A stretch of 64,000 nucleotides of DNA from Anaerocolumna sp. (GTDB lineage: Bacteria > Bacillota > Clostridia > Lachnospirales > Lachnospiraceae), in the NCBI GenBank assembly GCA_029256725.1, contig JAQSXJ010000022.1, forward strand, positions 62,001 to 126,000, given 5' to 3'. The notes beneath the pieces were generated by a model. That model was not told the origin of the DNA. It saw only the letters and a program-made list of their open reading frames with translations, and made no database searches. Positions 1-9,412 of the stretch are shown piece by piece. The first letter of the stretch is position 1, and each line of letters begins with the position of its first letter. The position numbers were made by a program, and so were the translations under genes.

Positions 1-197
1 TCATTGTTAAACCTTGCGCTGATATAAGTTCAATAGAAATGACAGTTCACCCGGGATCCAATGTTGTAAGAGAGCAGCTATAAAAAGCAAGCCGTACCAT
101 GAACTTGCTTTATGCAAATAACTATTCATATTGGGTTCAACAGATCCAAAACACGGGTGTTTACAAAGAATTATATGAAAGTCAGCGAGGAGTAGAC

Positions 198-1571
198 ATG
201 TCAAATTCAAATGTACGTAACATGACAGAGGGAAAAGAGTTCTCTCTGCTTATCAGGTTTGCCTTTCCTATGCTAATAGGAAACATATTTCAACAGTTTT
301 ATAATCTGATAGATTCTATTATTGTAGGTCATTTTGTTGGGTCCGATGCTTTAGCAGCAGTTGGTACCTCAGCATCCCTGCATTTTTTATTCTTTTCACT
401 ATGTATTGGTATGTCAACTGGTATCGCTATTTTGATTTCCCAGTACTTTGGTGCCAATCAGGAAAAGGAAGTTAAGAAAACCATTGCTAATGCGATTTAC
501 ATTATAATGACTGCCGGTGTTCTTATGAGCGGTATAAGTGTAATTTTTGCAAGGCAGATTCTGGTATTATTAAATACAGATCCTAAAATTCTTGATGATT
601 CGGTAGCTTTCATGCAGATTATGTGCGGAGGTATTATTGCGGTAGCGGCATACAATGGAATAGCAGCTATATTAAGAGCCCTTGGTGATGCCAAGACCCC
701 TCTGATATTTTTGATTATCTCCTGTTTGCTTAATGTGGCACTGGATCTGCTATTTGTCTGCGTATTCCATTGGGGTGTAAGGGGAGCCGGTGTGGCAACG
801 GTAATTTCTCAGTTTATTGCCGCGGTCAGCTGTGGTATTTATGCTGTCATAAAGAATCCCTACTTCCGTATTAAAAGGCAAGATATGAAATTCGATAAAT
901 TTATTATGAAGAAGAGTATTTTAATAGGACTGCCGGTAGCAGCACAAACTGCTCTGATTGCAGTTTCCTGTGTTATCTTACAGGGAGTTGTCAATTCTTT
1001 TGGAAAAGATGTCACTGCAGCATTTACAGCAGCCGGACGTGTAGAGCAGTTGGTACAGCAGCCGTTTAATTCCTTGGGTGCAGCTGTTTCAACCTTTGCG
1101 GGTCAGAATATCGGTGCAAGAAAACTGGACAGAGTACGAAAGGGCTTTAACAAGAGTATAATAATGGTTGCCGTATTCAGTTTGTTTATGCTTGTACTGA
1201 TTCAGCTTACAAGCAGGCCTATTATGCAGCTCTTTGTTGATAATGCTGAGGTTATTCGTATAGGCAGTAAGGCTTTAAAAATTACAAGCCTATTCTACTT
1301 CCCTCTTGGTATGATCTATGTTGCCAGAGGCACCTTAAATGGAGCTGGTGATGCGGCTTATGCCATGTTAGTGGGTCTGGTGGAGGTAATCGGAAGAGTA
1401 GGTTTTGCGGCTATCTTAGTTACAATTCCTTTTATCGGTATATGGGGAATCTGGTATACTTCCGGGTTAACCTGGTTTATTACTGGTCTGTTCAGTGTTA
1501 TTCGTTATAAACAAGGGAAATGGAAGAGGATGTCACTTATTGATAAGAAAATAACTGTTATGGAAACATAA
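198..1571 (+). CDS. MATE family multidrug/cation antiporter
   Basis: A 457-residue polytopic membrane protein of the multidrug and toxic compound extrusion family, expected to export drugs or metabolites using a Na+ or H+ gradient. Motifs typical of the family are visible: an N-terminal FAFPMLIGNIFQQFYNLIDS segment, and in the second half QPFNSLGAAVSTFAGQNIGA. About twelve hydrophobic helices can be traced in two related halves. The ATG at 198 is chosen because cgaggag lies about 7 bases upstream; an upstream in-frame ATG at 99 would add 33 residues without family character. The gene stands alone. A 25-bp tandem duplication runs through its stop codon. Substrate is unknown. Family assignment is firm, specificity is not. 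Confidence 0.9.
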   Translation: MSNSNVRNMTEGKEFSLLIRFAFPMLIGNIFQQFYNLIDSIIVGHFVGSDALAAVGTSASLHFLFFSLCIGMSTGIAILISQYFGANQEKEVKKTIANAIYIIMTAGVLMSGISVIFARQILVLLNTDPKILDDSVAFMQIMCGGIIAVAAYNGIAAILRALGDAKTPLIFLIISCLLNVALDLLFVCVFHWGVRGAGVATVISQFIAAVSCGIYAVIKNPYFRIKRQDMKFDKFIMKKSILIGLPVAAQTALIAVSCVILQGVVNSFGKDVTAAFTAAGRVEQLVQQPFNSLGAAVSTFAGQNIGARKLDRVRKGFNKSIIMVAVFSLFMLVLIQLTSRPIMQLFVDNAEVIRIGSKALKITSLFYFPLGMIYVARGTLNGAGDAAYAMLVGLVEVIGRVGFAAILVTIPFIGIWGIWYTSGLTWFITGLFSVIRYKQGKWKRMSLIDKKITVMET

Positions 1572-1607
1572 TAAAATAACTGTTATGGAAACGTAATAAA
1601 ATAACTG
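1548..1607 (+). repeat. 25-bp tandem duplication spanning the MATE stop codon
   Basis: The unit aaaataactgttatggaaac plus five bases occurs at 1548-1572 and again at 1573-1597 with one mismatch (ataat versus gtaat), and the first 10 bases appear a third time at 1598. The MATE stop codon (1569-1571) lies in the first unit, so the duplication sits in the 3' untranslated region. Confidence 0.85.
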
Positions 1608-1680
1608 CCGGATTGATAAGGGGTTGGAACAAACGTTCCGGGAACGAAAGTTCCAGCCTTGGCTTATCAATCCGGCAGTT
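1603..1680. repeat. 18-bp perfect inverted repeat, 3' hairpin of MATE gene
   Basis: Positions 1603-1620 are exactly complementary to 1663-1680, with shorter ggaac/gttcc complementarity inside the loop. The downstream arm is followed by ttgactt rather than a T-run, so this is a strong hairpin but not a textbook intrinsic terminator. It could act as transcript stabiliser, weak terminator or a DNA cruciform. Confidence 0.75.
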
Positions 1681-1781
1681 TTGACTTGTGAGCAGGAGGT
1701 TTCTGGTGTTTATACGATGATACTTATTATATAATAATTGCATCAAAAGGAATCTTTAAAGAAGTTTATCTGTAACAAATT

Positions 1782-1822
1782 TAGGGGCACAAGTGTGATA
1801 TAACTTGTGCCCCTACTGTTTT
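1782..1822. terminator. Intrinsic terminator between MATE and ROK genes
   Basis: 13-bp perfect stem 1782-1794 / 1803-1815 (taggggcacaagt) with an 8-nt loop followed by ctgttttt. It lies between two convergent genes and can serve both, best the plus strand. Confidence 0.8.
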
Positions 1823-1881
1823 TAATTAATTAAGAGAAGTCTGCTTCTGCAGAATTTGAGTTCTTTTACTAATTTAAAATT

Positions 1882-2751
1882 TTACTCAAGTTCCAATAAT
1901 GCCAGTTTAATACATCCCATAATACCCTGGTCATCATTTAAAGCTGCTGGAACAATGTAGTTGTCCATATCATCTAAAAGAGCAGTTTTCACATAACCGT
2001 TAAGCTGTGCTTTTACCTGTTCTCTGATTAGCGGAAACAACTGTGTCTGATGCATAACACCGCCGCCTAAGACAATTCTGTGAGGTGATAGAAGCAATAT
2101 GTAACCTACCAAAGCCTGTGCGATATAATATGCCTCAAGTTCCCAGGCTTTATGAGAGGCTTCCAGCTCATAGGCCTTCTTACCCCAGCGTTTCTCAATA
2201 GAAGGGCCGCTTGCAAGGCTTTCCAGACAATTAGGATGATAAGGGCATACACCTTCAAAGGAATCCTCCGGATGTCTGCCTAAAAGAACATGTCCTGCTT
2301 CCGGATGTAGCATACCGTGGAGAAGCCCTCCGTTCTGATACACACCAACACCAACACCGGTACCAATGGTAACATAGATACTAGTGCCAAGACCTCTTGT
2401 GCTGCCCCAGGTAGCTTCTCCTAGTGCGGAGCCGTTGACGTCCGTATCAAACCCTACGGGAATGCCAAGGCCTTCCTTTATAACTCCAACGATATTACAA
2501 TTAATCCAGGCTAATTTGGGCGTAGAGGTAATATAACCATAGGTCTTAGAAGCTTTGTCAGGGTCAATAGGACCAAAACAGCCAATACCAAGAGCTTCAA
2601 TCTTTTTCTCTTTAAAGTAATCTATAATTTTCGGTAAGGTAATCTCAGGGGTTTCTGTTGGAATTGAAATTTGTTCCAGTATTTCACCATTTTCATTGCC
2701 GACTGCAAGTACCATTTTGGTTCCGCCGGCTTCTAAAGCACCAAGTAACAT
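1882..2751 (-). CDS. ROK family sugar kinase (fructokinase-like)
   Basis: A 289-residue ASKHA-fold kinase of the ROK family, predicted to phosphorylate fructose or a related hexose with ATP in the cytoplasm. Visible motifs are the N-terminal phosphate loop LGALEAGGTK, the catalytic aspartate region GFDTDVNGSALGEATWG, the adenosine-binding YVTIGTGVGVG, and the zinc-binding segment GHVLLGRHPEDSFEGVCPYHPNCLE characteristic of the Bacillus GmuE/YdhR fructokinase group. The ATG at 2751 has ggagga 8 bases upstream on the minus strand; an in-frame ATG at 2781 has no comparable site. The gene is monocistronic, transcribed away from the two-component system. Length fits the family. Exact sugar is inferred, not shown. 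Confidence 0.88.
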   Translation of the reverse strand: MLLGALEAGGTKMVLAVGNENGEILEQISIPTETPEITLPKIIDYFKEKKIEALGIGCFGPIDPDKASKTYGYITSTPKLAWINCNIVGVIKEGLGIPVGFDTDVNGSALGEATWGSTRGLGTSIYVTIGTGVGVGVYQNGGLLHGMLHPEAGHVLLGRHPEDSFEGVCPYHPNCLESLASGPSIEKRWGKKAYELEASHKAWELEAYYIAQALVGYILLLSPHRIVLGGGVMHQTQLFPLIREQVKAQLNGYVKTALLDDMDNYIVPAALNDDQGIMGCIKLALLELE

Positions 2752-2963
2752 AAATAGCGTCCTCCGTTGTAATATATTCATTGTCCCTATTTTAACTTAT
2801 AACGGTAAAAAAATATAGGTCAAAATATATGATTATTATAGGATTTTCTGTGTTGATTAAACAGAGGTAGGGAATCGGTATTGCAACAGAAGAGGGAGAC
2901 CCGTATAATGGAACATAAAGGAAAATTGAGTGTGAACCTGCAGAGGTTACCCGGGAGGCAGTT

Positions 2964-3650
2964 ATGAAACATATTTTAATTGTAGAAGATGATATCTCAT
3001 TAAATAACGGAATAATGCTTTCTTTAAAGCAGATGGATTATATCTTTACCCAGAGCTATACTCTTAGAGAAGCTATGGAACATATGAAACACAACACCTT
3101 TCAGTTGATACTCTTAGATATTAACCTGCCGGATGGAAGCGGTTATGAACTGTGCAAGAGAATTCGTCAGTTCTCAAAGGTTCCCATTCTAATAATAACG
3201 GCAAATGATCTGGAAGTTGATGAAGTCACGGGACTTACACTTGGAGCGGATGACTATCTTACGAAACCCTTCAGTCTTATGGTGCTAAGAGCCAGAGTAG
3301 AGGCGTTGCTGCGCCGTTCGATGTATAGCAGTTCCAAGGTCTATGAGCTTGAGGATTTCAGATTTGATTTTCAGGAAATGAAGTTCTCCAAAAGAGACAG
3401 AGAAATATTCTTTAGCAAAACAGAGCAGAAACTGTTGCGGGAACTCTTATTGCATAAGGGAAATGCAGTAAGGAGAGAGGCTCTGGTAGATCGAATCTGG
3501 ACAGATGGAGCAGAATATGTGGAGGAGAATGCTTTGTCAGTCTGCATCAACAGGCTGCGTAACAAGCTGGAGGATGCACCCGGAACCCCCAGATATATTC
3601 AGACCATATATGGTATCGGTTACGGATGGATGGAGAAAAAGTATGAATGA
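2964..3650 (+). CDS. OmpR-family response regulator
   Basis: A 228-residue two-component response regulator. The receiver domain (about 1-120) has the acidic pair VEDD at 8-10, phospho-acceptor Asp52 in LLDINLPDG, and the conserved lysine in LTKPFS. The C-terminal winged helix (about 130-225) ends with RYIQTIYGIGYGW, the usual OmpR/PhoB signature. It overlaps the histidine kinase gene by 8 bases and lies upstream of an ABC transporter operon, the arrangement seen for antimicrobial-peptide sensing modules. Its likely target is the promoter before 4719. Family assignment is firm; the ligand sensed is inferred. Confidence 0.93.
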   Translation: MKHILIVEDDISLNNGIMLSLKQMDYIFTQSYTLREAMEHMKHNTFQLILLDINLPDGSGYELCKRIRQFSKVPILIITANDLEVDEVTGLTLGADDYLTKPFSLMVLRARVEALLRRSMYSSSKVYELEDFRFDFQEMKFSKRDREIFFSKTEQKLLRELLLHKGNAVRREALVDRIWTDGAEYVEENALSVCINRLRNKLEDAPGTPRYIQTIYGIGYGWMEKKYE

Positions 3651-4554
3651 AGCAGGAATAATCCTTATACTGTTAACTATAATTGTGTCCCTTACCATAA
3701 TACTCTTACAGCAAAGAGAACTAAGAAAGACTTATAACCAGTTAAATCAAATGCTGGATGAGGCAATAAAGGGAGATTTTCAAGAAAAGCTGTTTGATGA
3801 AAGTCAGCTGTCTAAGATAGCAGTAAAACTTAAACGCTTCTTGGCAGCTGCTTTTGTGTCTAAGCGTGATATTCAACTAGAAAAGGAGGCAGTCAAAGCC
3901 CTCATATCAGATATTTCTCATCAGACCAAGACGCCTATAACCAATATCTTATTATACATACAACTTCTAAAGGAAGAGGAGAGTTTGTCCACAGAGGGAA
4001 GAACCTATGCAGAAATGATAAGTGGACAGTCAGAAAAGTTAGACTTTCTTCTTCAGACCCTTGTAAAGACAAGCCGTCTTGAGACCGGAATTATAGCTGT
4101 TAAGGCAGAACCGGGAATTATAAATGGAGCGATTCTTACCGCTATTTCAGAGGTCACAAAGAAAGCAGAGGACAAGTCGATAACCCTGGATTTTGATTTT
4201 AAGGAGGATTTTCGTGCAGTCTTCGACTTTAAATGGACCACAGAAGCTATCTACAATGTTCTTGATAATGCAGTAAAGTATACGGCGAAGGGAGGATGTA
4301 TTACTGTCACAGCAAAGGATTATGAAATGTTTCTGCGTCTTGATATAGTTGATACCGGAATAGGCATAACAGAAGAGGAATGCAATCTGATATTCAAACG
4401 GTTTTACAGAGGTAAAGCAGCTGTCTTACAGGAAGGTGTGGGCTTAGGTCTTTATCTTGCCAGAAAGATACTAATGGCTGAAGGAGGATATATAAAAGTA
4501 TCCTCTAAGGAGGGAGAGGGTTCTGCCTTTTCATTATTCTTTGCCAAAAAGTAG
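3643..4554 (+). CDS. Sensor histidine kinase, short-input type
   Basis: A 303-residue kinase with a single N-terminal hydrophobic helix (about 5-23) and almost no extracellular part, then a linker, a HisKA dimerisation domain with His93 in ISHQTKTPI and a HATPase_c domain with N box (IYNVLDNAVKYT), G1 (DTGIGI), F box and G2 (GVGLGLYLARKI). The start at 3643 overlaps the regulator stop; an upstream in-frame start would be shared coding with the regulator and is not credible. Kinases without an input domain next to FtsX-type transporters usually sense through the transporter itself (BceS-like logic); that is an inference here. Confidence 0.92.
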   Translation: MNEAGIILILLTIIVSLTIILLQQRELRKTYNQLNQMLDEAIKGDFQEKLFDESQLSKIAVKLKRFLAAAFVSKRDIQLEKEAVKALISDISHQTKTPITNILLYIQLLKEEESLSTEGRTYAEMISGQSEKLDFLLQTLVKTSRLETGIIAVKAEPGIINGAILTAISEVTKKAEDKSITLDFDFKEDFRAVFDFKWTTEAIYNVLDNAVKYTAKGGCITVTAKDYEMFLRLDIVDTGIGITEEECNLIFKRFYRGKAAVLQEGVGLGLYLARKILMAEGGYIKVSSKEGEGSAFSLFFAKK

Positions 4555-4572
4555 ATACAATCATGCCAATTC

Positions 4573-4625
4573 TTTCAGAACTGTAACATTTCAGAAAGGA
4601 ACAGGAAAGCCTGCCCTGCTATAAT
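4573..4625 (+). promoter_or_regulatory. Candidate activated promoter of the ABC transporter operon
   Basis: A good -10 TATAAT is at 4620-4625 but no consensus -35 is seen. Upstream, the octamer tttcagaa occurs twice as a direct repeat (4573-4580 and 4589-4596), as expected for a response-regulator site that replaces the -35. The 16-bp spacing is unusual for an OmpR-type site, so the assignment is tentative. Confidence 0.4.
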
Positions 4626-4718
4626 CTTTTAGACGGACCTATAGTCTGTGAATAGGGTATACCTGGACACTAAGATATACGAATTGTATCAGATAGGTAA
4701 GAAAGGCTGGGTAATAAG

Positions 4719-5396
4719 ATGAATGTATTAGAAACGGTAGAGCTGGTGAAACATTATGGAAAGGAGCCTAATCTTGTTAAGGCTCTGGATGGTGTTAATC
4801 TCAAAGTGGAACAGGGAGAATTCGTGGCCATTGTCGGTACCTCCGGAAGCGGTAAATCCACCCTGCTGCATATGTTGGGAGGACTTGACCGTGCAACTTC
4901 CGGCAATGTCCTTGTAGAAGGTGAGGATATCTTTAAACTAAAGGAAGAGGCACTTACGATCTTTCGCAGAAGGAAAATAGGATTTGTATTTCAGAGTTAC
5001 AATCTGGTTCCGGTGTTAAATGTATATGAGAATATTGTACTTCCCTTGGAATTAGACGGAAACAGAGTGGATATGGATTTTATTAACCGGATTATGGAGT
5101 CCCTGGGGATTACAGATAAGAAGAACAGTCTGCCTGGCAATTTATCCGGAGGGCAGCAGCAGAGAGTAGCCATAGCCAGAGCACTTGCGGCAAAGCCAGC
5201 TATTATACTGGCGGATGAACCTACAGGAAATCTTGACAGCCGTACCAGTATGGATGTATTGGGATTACTGGGAGTAACCGGTAAACAGTTTAATCAGACT
5301 ATAGTTATGATTACCCACAATGAAGAGATTGCCCAGCTGGCAGACCGTATCGTACATATTGAAGACGGAAGAATTGTGGGAGGTGATGGTAAATGA
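4719..5396 (+). CDS. ABC transporter ATP-binding protein, MacB/BceA type
   Basis: A 225-residue cytoplasmic ATPase of the lipoprotein/antimicrobial-peptide exporter class. Walker A is GTSGSGKST, the signature LSGGQQQR, Walker B IILADEPTGNLD followed by the switch histidine in ITHN. It ends 4 bases inside the start of the 864-residue permease gene (ATGA overlap), so the two are translationally coupled. With the upstream two-component genes this forms a four-gene detoxification or envelope-stress module. Which peptide it removes cannot be told from sequence. Confidence 0.93.
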   Translation: MNVLETVELVKHYGKEPNLVKALDGVNLKVEQGEFVAIVGTSGSGKSTLLHMLGGLDRATSGNVLVEGEDIFKLKEEALTIFRRRKIGFVFQSYNLVPVLNVYENIVLPLELDGNRVDMDFINRIMESLGITDKKNSLPGNLSGGQQQRVAIARALAAKPAIILADEPTGNLDSRTSMDVLGLLGVTGKQFNQTIVMITHNEEIAQLADRIVHIEDGRIVGGDGK

Positions 5397-7987
5397 TGCA
5401 GGTATCCAACCGAAAGGCAGTTAACCGTCTGGCCTTAAAGAGTTTCCTTGCAAACAGGAGCCGTAACATCTTTGCAGCAATTGCCATGGCACTTACCTGT
5501 TTATTGTTTACCTGCCTGTTTACGGCAGCTATGGGAGTGAACTACTCCTTTCAGCAGCAGACAATGCGGCAGGTAGGCGGCTATGCCCATGGGAATTTTA
5601 AATACCTTACAGAGGAACAGGCAGACGAGCTAAAAGATCATCCACTGGTAAAGGAATACGGAAGCAATTTGATACTTTCTGCATTGTATGAGGGTGCCTT
5701 TGCAAAACATACGGCTGAAATCCGGTACTTTGATAATACCAGTGCTAAAATGTTCTTTTCCTATCCTACCACAGGGACAATGCCGGTAAATAAATATGAT
5801 TTTGCTACAGATACCACTGTCTTAAACCTGCTTGGAATAAAACCGATTCTTGGAGAAACAATAAGTATCTCCTATAATCTGGGTGGGAAAGTTGTTACCG
5901 ATACCTTTCGCTTAAGCGGCTATTGGACGCTGGATGATTTGATGCCAACCAGTCAGATTGCATTTTCAGAAGAATATGTGAAGGAAAAGCTTAAGGATTA
6001 TAAGCCACTCTATGAAGGTGATACGACAGGTACCTGGGATCTTGAATATATGTTTAAGAATAGTATGAATATCGAAAGCAATTTATGGACCATAGCAAGA
6101 GATAAGGGGTATCAGGCAGAGAATAGTGAAGAGGATAATTATCTGGACTATGGTGTGAACTGGGCATACACTTCTGCTCAGATGAACAAAGACTATACGA
6201 TAGCTATCGCAGTGTTTGGAATAGGTCTTCTAATTCTATTGACTGGTTATCTGATTATTTATAATGTGTTTCTGATATCTGTTGCCGGCGACATCAGGTT
6301 CTATGGACTGCTTAAGACTATAGGCACTACCGGCAGGCAGATTAAAAGAATTATCCGATATCAGGCATTTCTATTGTCTTTACTTGGCATACCGGTTGGA
6401 CTGGTTCTGGGCTACATTTTTGGTAGTCAGATTACTCCGATAATTATGAGCAGTATGTCAGTAACAACCACCTATCAGAGTGCCAATCCGGTGATTTTTA
6501 TAGGTGCCGTTGTTTTTACAGTAGTTACGGTGCTAATAAGTATAAGAAAACCTGGCAGAATAGCAGCAAAGGTTTCGCCGGTTGAAGCTGTTCGTTATAC
6601 AGATGTTGAGGTGCGTAAAGACCGCAAAAACAATAACAGAGGAAGAAAGACTGCTTCCTTAAGAGGAGCCTGTATCCTGCGGATGGCAGTATGGAATCTA
6701 TTGAGGAATAAGAAGAAAACAGTTATTGTAGTTATATCCATGGCTTTAAGTATCAGTTTGTTAAATTTTGTTTTTGCATTTGCAAGTGGATTTGATATGG
6801 ACAAATATATGAATAAATTTCTGATCGCAGACTTTAAAATAGCAAGTTCCAATTACTTTAATGTAAATAAGGGATTTCGGCAAGATAACGATGTGGTCAC
6901 AGAAGATTTCATTCAGGATGTGAAGCAGCAAAAGGGGATAGAGGCAGCCGGAGGTATATTTTATAACCTGAACGAGACTCTGACAAGTTACAACCAACAG
7001 ATGGAGGATATTATATACCGGGGAATTCCAGAAGAATATCTCATTAATAGCTTTTTTACACTATCGGGACGGGATTTAAAATACGGAGGAGTACAGCTTT
7101 ATGGCATGGAGGAGTTTAGTCTTAATAAACTGCAGTTTGTTAAAGGTACTTTTGATCCGGAGAAATTCAAAACTGGCAAATACATCTTGCTGGCAGTTGA
7201 TACAGACGATTATGATAATCCGCTGATGGAAACAGCTTTTTACCAGCCAGGTGATAAAGTAGAATTGAATTATATTGATGAAATGAATTATTCAGAGATG
7301 GAACAGAAGGAGTATCGAAGTCAAACCTATGAAGTCATGGCGCTGGTAAAGAATGATATAAGCTGGAATGTTCGCCATTATTCCACCTTTGCAATGATAC
7401 TCCCGGCAGAAACTTTCATACAGGATACGAAAACAAGTACCATGATGTCTTACCAGTTTGATGTAGTGGCAGACGAGGAAGCTTCTATGGAGACCTTTCT
7501 CCATAACTATACAGAGAACAAGGATAAGGAAATGAATTATGCTTCCAAGGAAACCTATGAGAAAGAATTTGAAGGCTTCAAAAGTATTTTTGTAATCATA
7601 GGGAATGCACTAAGTTCTGTAATGGCTATAATAGGGATCCTTAACTTTATCAATGTGATATTAACCGGTATCATAACGAGAAGAAGGGAATTCTCGGTAC
7701 TTAAAAGTATCGGAATGACCGGAAAACAGCTGCAGACAATGTTAATGTATGAGGGACTTGGTTATGCAGGCATTACCCTTATCGTTACCATAGCCTGTTC
7801 TGCCTTGCTAAATGTAACCTTGCTGAGAGCAATGGGAGAAGGGTTTTGGTTCTTTGTCGCCCGTTTCACTTTGCTTCCCGTGATGCTGGTAACCCCTTTG
7901 TTGCTGCTGTTATCCGGTCTGATACCTATTGCAGTATACCGTGCTACGAATAAAGAAAGCATCGTTGATCAGCTCAGGGTGAATTAA
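5393..7987 (+). CDS. FtsX-domain ABC transporter permease
   Basis: An 864-residue membrane protein with an N-terminal helix near residue 20-45, a large extracytoplasmic region, a FtsX-type three-helix block (about 290-400), a further helix near 450, a second extracytoplasmic region, and a C-terminal FtsX block (about 735-855) containing RRREFSVLKSIGMTGKQL. This two-FtsX-domain arrangement is typical of permeases of the MacB-like/DUF214 type paired with two-component systems. It partners the ATPase directly upstream. Length is normal for the group. It probably resists or senses envelope-active peptides. Confidence 0.9.
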   Translation: MMQVSNRKAVNRLALKSFLANRSRNIFAAIAMALTCLLFTCLFTAAMGVNYSFQQQTMRQVGGYAHGNFKYLTEEQADELKDHPLVKEYGSNLILSALYEGAFAKHTAEIRYFDNTSAKMFFSYPTTGTMPVNKYDFATDTTVLNLLGIKPILGETISISYNLGGKVVTDTFRLSGYWTLDDLMPTSQIAFSEEYVKEKLKDYKPLYEGDTTGTWDLEYMFKNSMNIESNLWTIARDKGYQAENSEEDNYLDYGVNWAYTSAQMNKDYTIAIAVFGIGLLILLTGYLIIYNVFLISVAGDIRFYGLLKTIGTTGRQIKRIIRYQAFLLSLLGIPVGLVLGYIFGSQITPIIMSSMSVTTTYQSANPVIFIGAVVFTVVTVLISIRKPGRIAAKVSPVEAVRYTDVEVRKDRKNNNRGRKTASLRGACILRMAVWNLLRNKKKTVIVVISMALSISLLNFVFAFASGFDMDKYMNKFLIADFKIASSNYFNVNKGFRQDNDVVTEDFIQDVKQQKGIEAAGGIFYNLNETLTSYNQQMEDIIYRGIPEEYLINSFFTLSGRDLKYGGVQLYGMEEFSLNKLQFVKGTFDPEKFKTGKYILLAVDTDDYDNPLMETAFYQPGDKVELNYIDEMNYSEMEQKEYRSQTYEVMALVKNDISWNVRHYSTFAMILPAETFIQDTKTSTMMSYQFDVVADEEASMETFLHNYTENKDKEMNYASKETYEKEFEGFKSIFVIIGNALSSVMAIIGILNFINVILTGIITRRREFSVLKSIGMTGKQLQTMLMYEGLGYAGITLIVTIACSALLNVTLLRAMGEGFWFFVARFTLLPVMLVTPLLLLLSGLIPIAVYRATNKESIVDQLRVN

Positions 7988-8183
7988 TGAAGGAGGCCTT
8001 ATCTAGTACCATAATACATAAATTTCACTAATTCCGCACCCGCTATTCACGGATAGTAAGTTGTCGTAGCAAACCTTAAAAATTCCGGTATAACGGTTGA
8101 GGGTTTAATCTGTTGGTGCTATAATGTAGTAAATTATTGTTTATAAAACTGACGGAGGATTAGAAAGGAAGGTATTGGTGTTT

Positions 8184-8930
8184 ATGAGGTGTTTTTCGAC
8201 GGAGATTAAACTGGAGTTTGGAGAATTAAAGGAACCGGCTGTATTATGGGGATACATACCGAATAATTTCTCTGAGATTGATATAGACAGAAAACATCCG
8301 GCAGTCTTAGTATTACCGGGTGGCGGTTATGGCTACACTTCCGAACGGGAGGGTGAAGCGGTTGCACTTAGATTGGTATCAGAAGGCATTTGTGCTTTTG
8401 TCCTGAAATACCATACAGCACCTGCCAGATTCCCTGTAGCGCTTAGTGAAGCTTTGACGGCTATTGCATACATAAGGGAAAACAGCGAAGAATATCATGT
8501 AGACAGTTCCAATGTCAGTGTTTGCGGCTTCTCTTCTGCTGTAAGACCGGACAGTCTGATCTTATGCTACCCGGTTATTACCAGCGGAGAATATACCCAT
8601 GAAGGCTCCATGAGCAATCTTCTGGCTGAAAAAAGACAGGACCCAGAACTTATCACTTTTAACTGTCTGGAGACTCAGGTAACAGAGGATACACCAAGAA
8701 CCTTCCTATGGCATACTTGGGAGGACAGTGCTGTCCCTGTTGAGAATTCTCTGTTTTTTGCGGCGGCTTTGGCTAAAAATAAGGTGTTAACTGAGATGCA
8801 TATCTATCCTCACGGCCACCACGGTCTTTCCCTTGGAAATCATGTAGTGAACGGAGATTGGAAATACGAAGAAAAACATCCCTCCGCTGAATGGATAAAC
8901 AAAGCAGTAGATTTTATATACAACGAATAG
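8184..8930 (+). CDS. Alpha/beta-hydrolase (acetyl-esterase/BD-FAE-like) with internal deletion
   Basis: A 248-residue alpha/beta hydrolase related to carbohydrate acetyl-esterases. The oxyanion segment VLPGGGYG (about 44-50), the nucleophile elbow VCGFSSA (Ser117), the acid region WHTWEDSAVP and the catalytic-His segment YPHGHHGLSL are present. In relatives the elbow reads GFSxGGH and is followed by roughly 30-40 residues (helix HLAASL... and a loop) before RPDALILCYPVIT; here GFSSA is joined directly to VRPDSLILCYPVIT (junction near 8540). The glycine after the nucleophile and the following helix are therefore missing while the frame is kept. Start 8184 follows aggaagg; TTG 8175 and GTG 8178 are alternatives. 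Probably inactive if the sequence is correct. Confidence 0.82.
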   Translation: MRCFSTEIKLEFGELKEPAVLWGYIPNNFSEIDIDRKHPAVLVLPGGGYGYTSEREGEAVALRLVSEGICAFVLKYHTAPARFPVALSEALTAIAYIRENSEEYHVDSSNVSVCGFSSAVRPDSLILCYPVITSGEYTHEGSMSNLLAEKRQDPELITFNCLETQVTEDTPRTFLWHTWEDSAVPVENSLFFAAALAKNKVLTEMHIYPHGHHGLSLGNHVVNGDWKYEEKHPSAEWINKAVDFIYNE

Positions 8931-8970
8931 AGAATCTTAATAGAGTAAAGAAAAGACAAGGGAGAAAAGT

Positions 8971-9243
8971 GTGGCAGAAGATACAAAACCCTTTTGCAGA
9001 AAATGTCTGCTGGAGGATATGCCGGAAAATGAATATTTTAAAAGTCTGAAAGAATATGTAGCCCATCTGGATGAAGACATAAAGGTGCCTCCCAATGTCT
9101 ATGAAGAACGGTTAATGCATTGCAAGCAGTGCGATCAGCTGTTAAATGGTATGTGCAGACAGTGCGGCTGTTATGTGGAACTAAGGGCAGCAATGAAGAA
9201 GAATTATTGCCCGGCGGCGAATAAGAAATGGTTATCTGAATAA
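8971..9243 (+). CDS. Small cysteine-rich protein (DUF6171-like)
   Basis: A 90-residue soluble protein with GTG start preceded by aaggga. It has three cysteine clusters: CRKC (9-12), HCKQCD (about 50-55) and CRQCGCY (about 62-68), plus a late NYCP. The pattern suggests one or two structural zinc sites. Similar short proteins are common next to housekeeping genes in Lachnospiraceae and have been catalogued as domains of unknown function; the DUF number is from memory. It follows the esterase by 40 bases and may be co-transcribed with it. Function unknown. Confidence 0.75.
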   Translation: MAEDTKPFCRKCLLEDMPENEYFKSLKEYVAHLDEDIKVPPNVYEERLMHCKQCDQLLNGMCRQCGCYVELRAAMKKNYCPAANKKWLSE

Positions 9244-9313
9244 AGCTATTGCAAGAAATCAGGAAATCCGGTGTATAAGTGAACGGGTTCCGGTTTTTTG
9301 CAATAGCTTTTGC
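9241..9313 (+). terminator. Terminator after the cysteine-rich protein
   Basis: aaagctattgcaa at the gene end pairs with ttgcaatagcttt near 9297-9312, with a second complementary pair (aaatccgg / ccggttttt) inside. The 3' arm continues into T-rich sequence. Confidence 0.7.
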
Positions 9314-9412
9314 TATGAGCCGGAACATTTCCTAAAAGAAGCAGACAAAAACGGCCAAGGCCGTAGTTGTTGTAATTTGCCTGTTAGCAGCAGGAAGAAA
9401 AGAGGAATTGCA

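Noticed and set aside
3505-3642. Longer histidine kinase start inside the response-regulator gene
   Set aside because: It would overlap about 140 bases of conserved regulator sequence; the start at 3643 gives the expected N-terminal helix.
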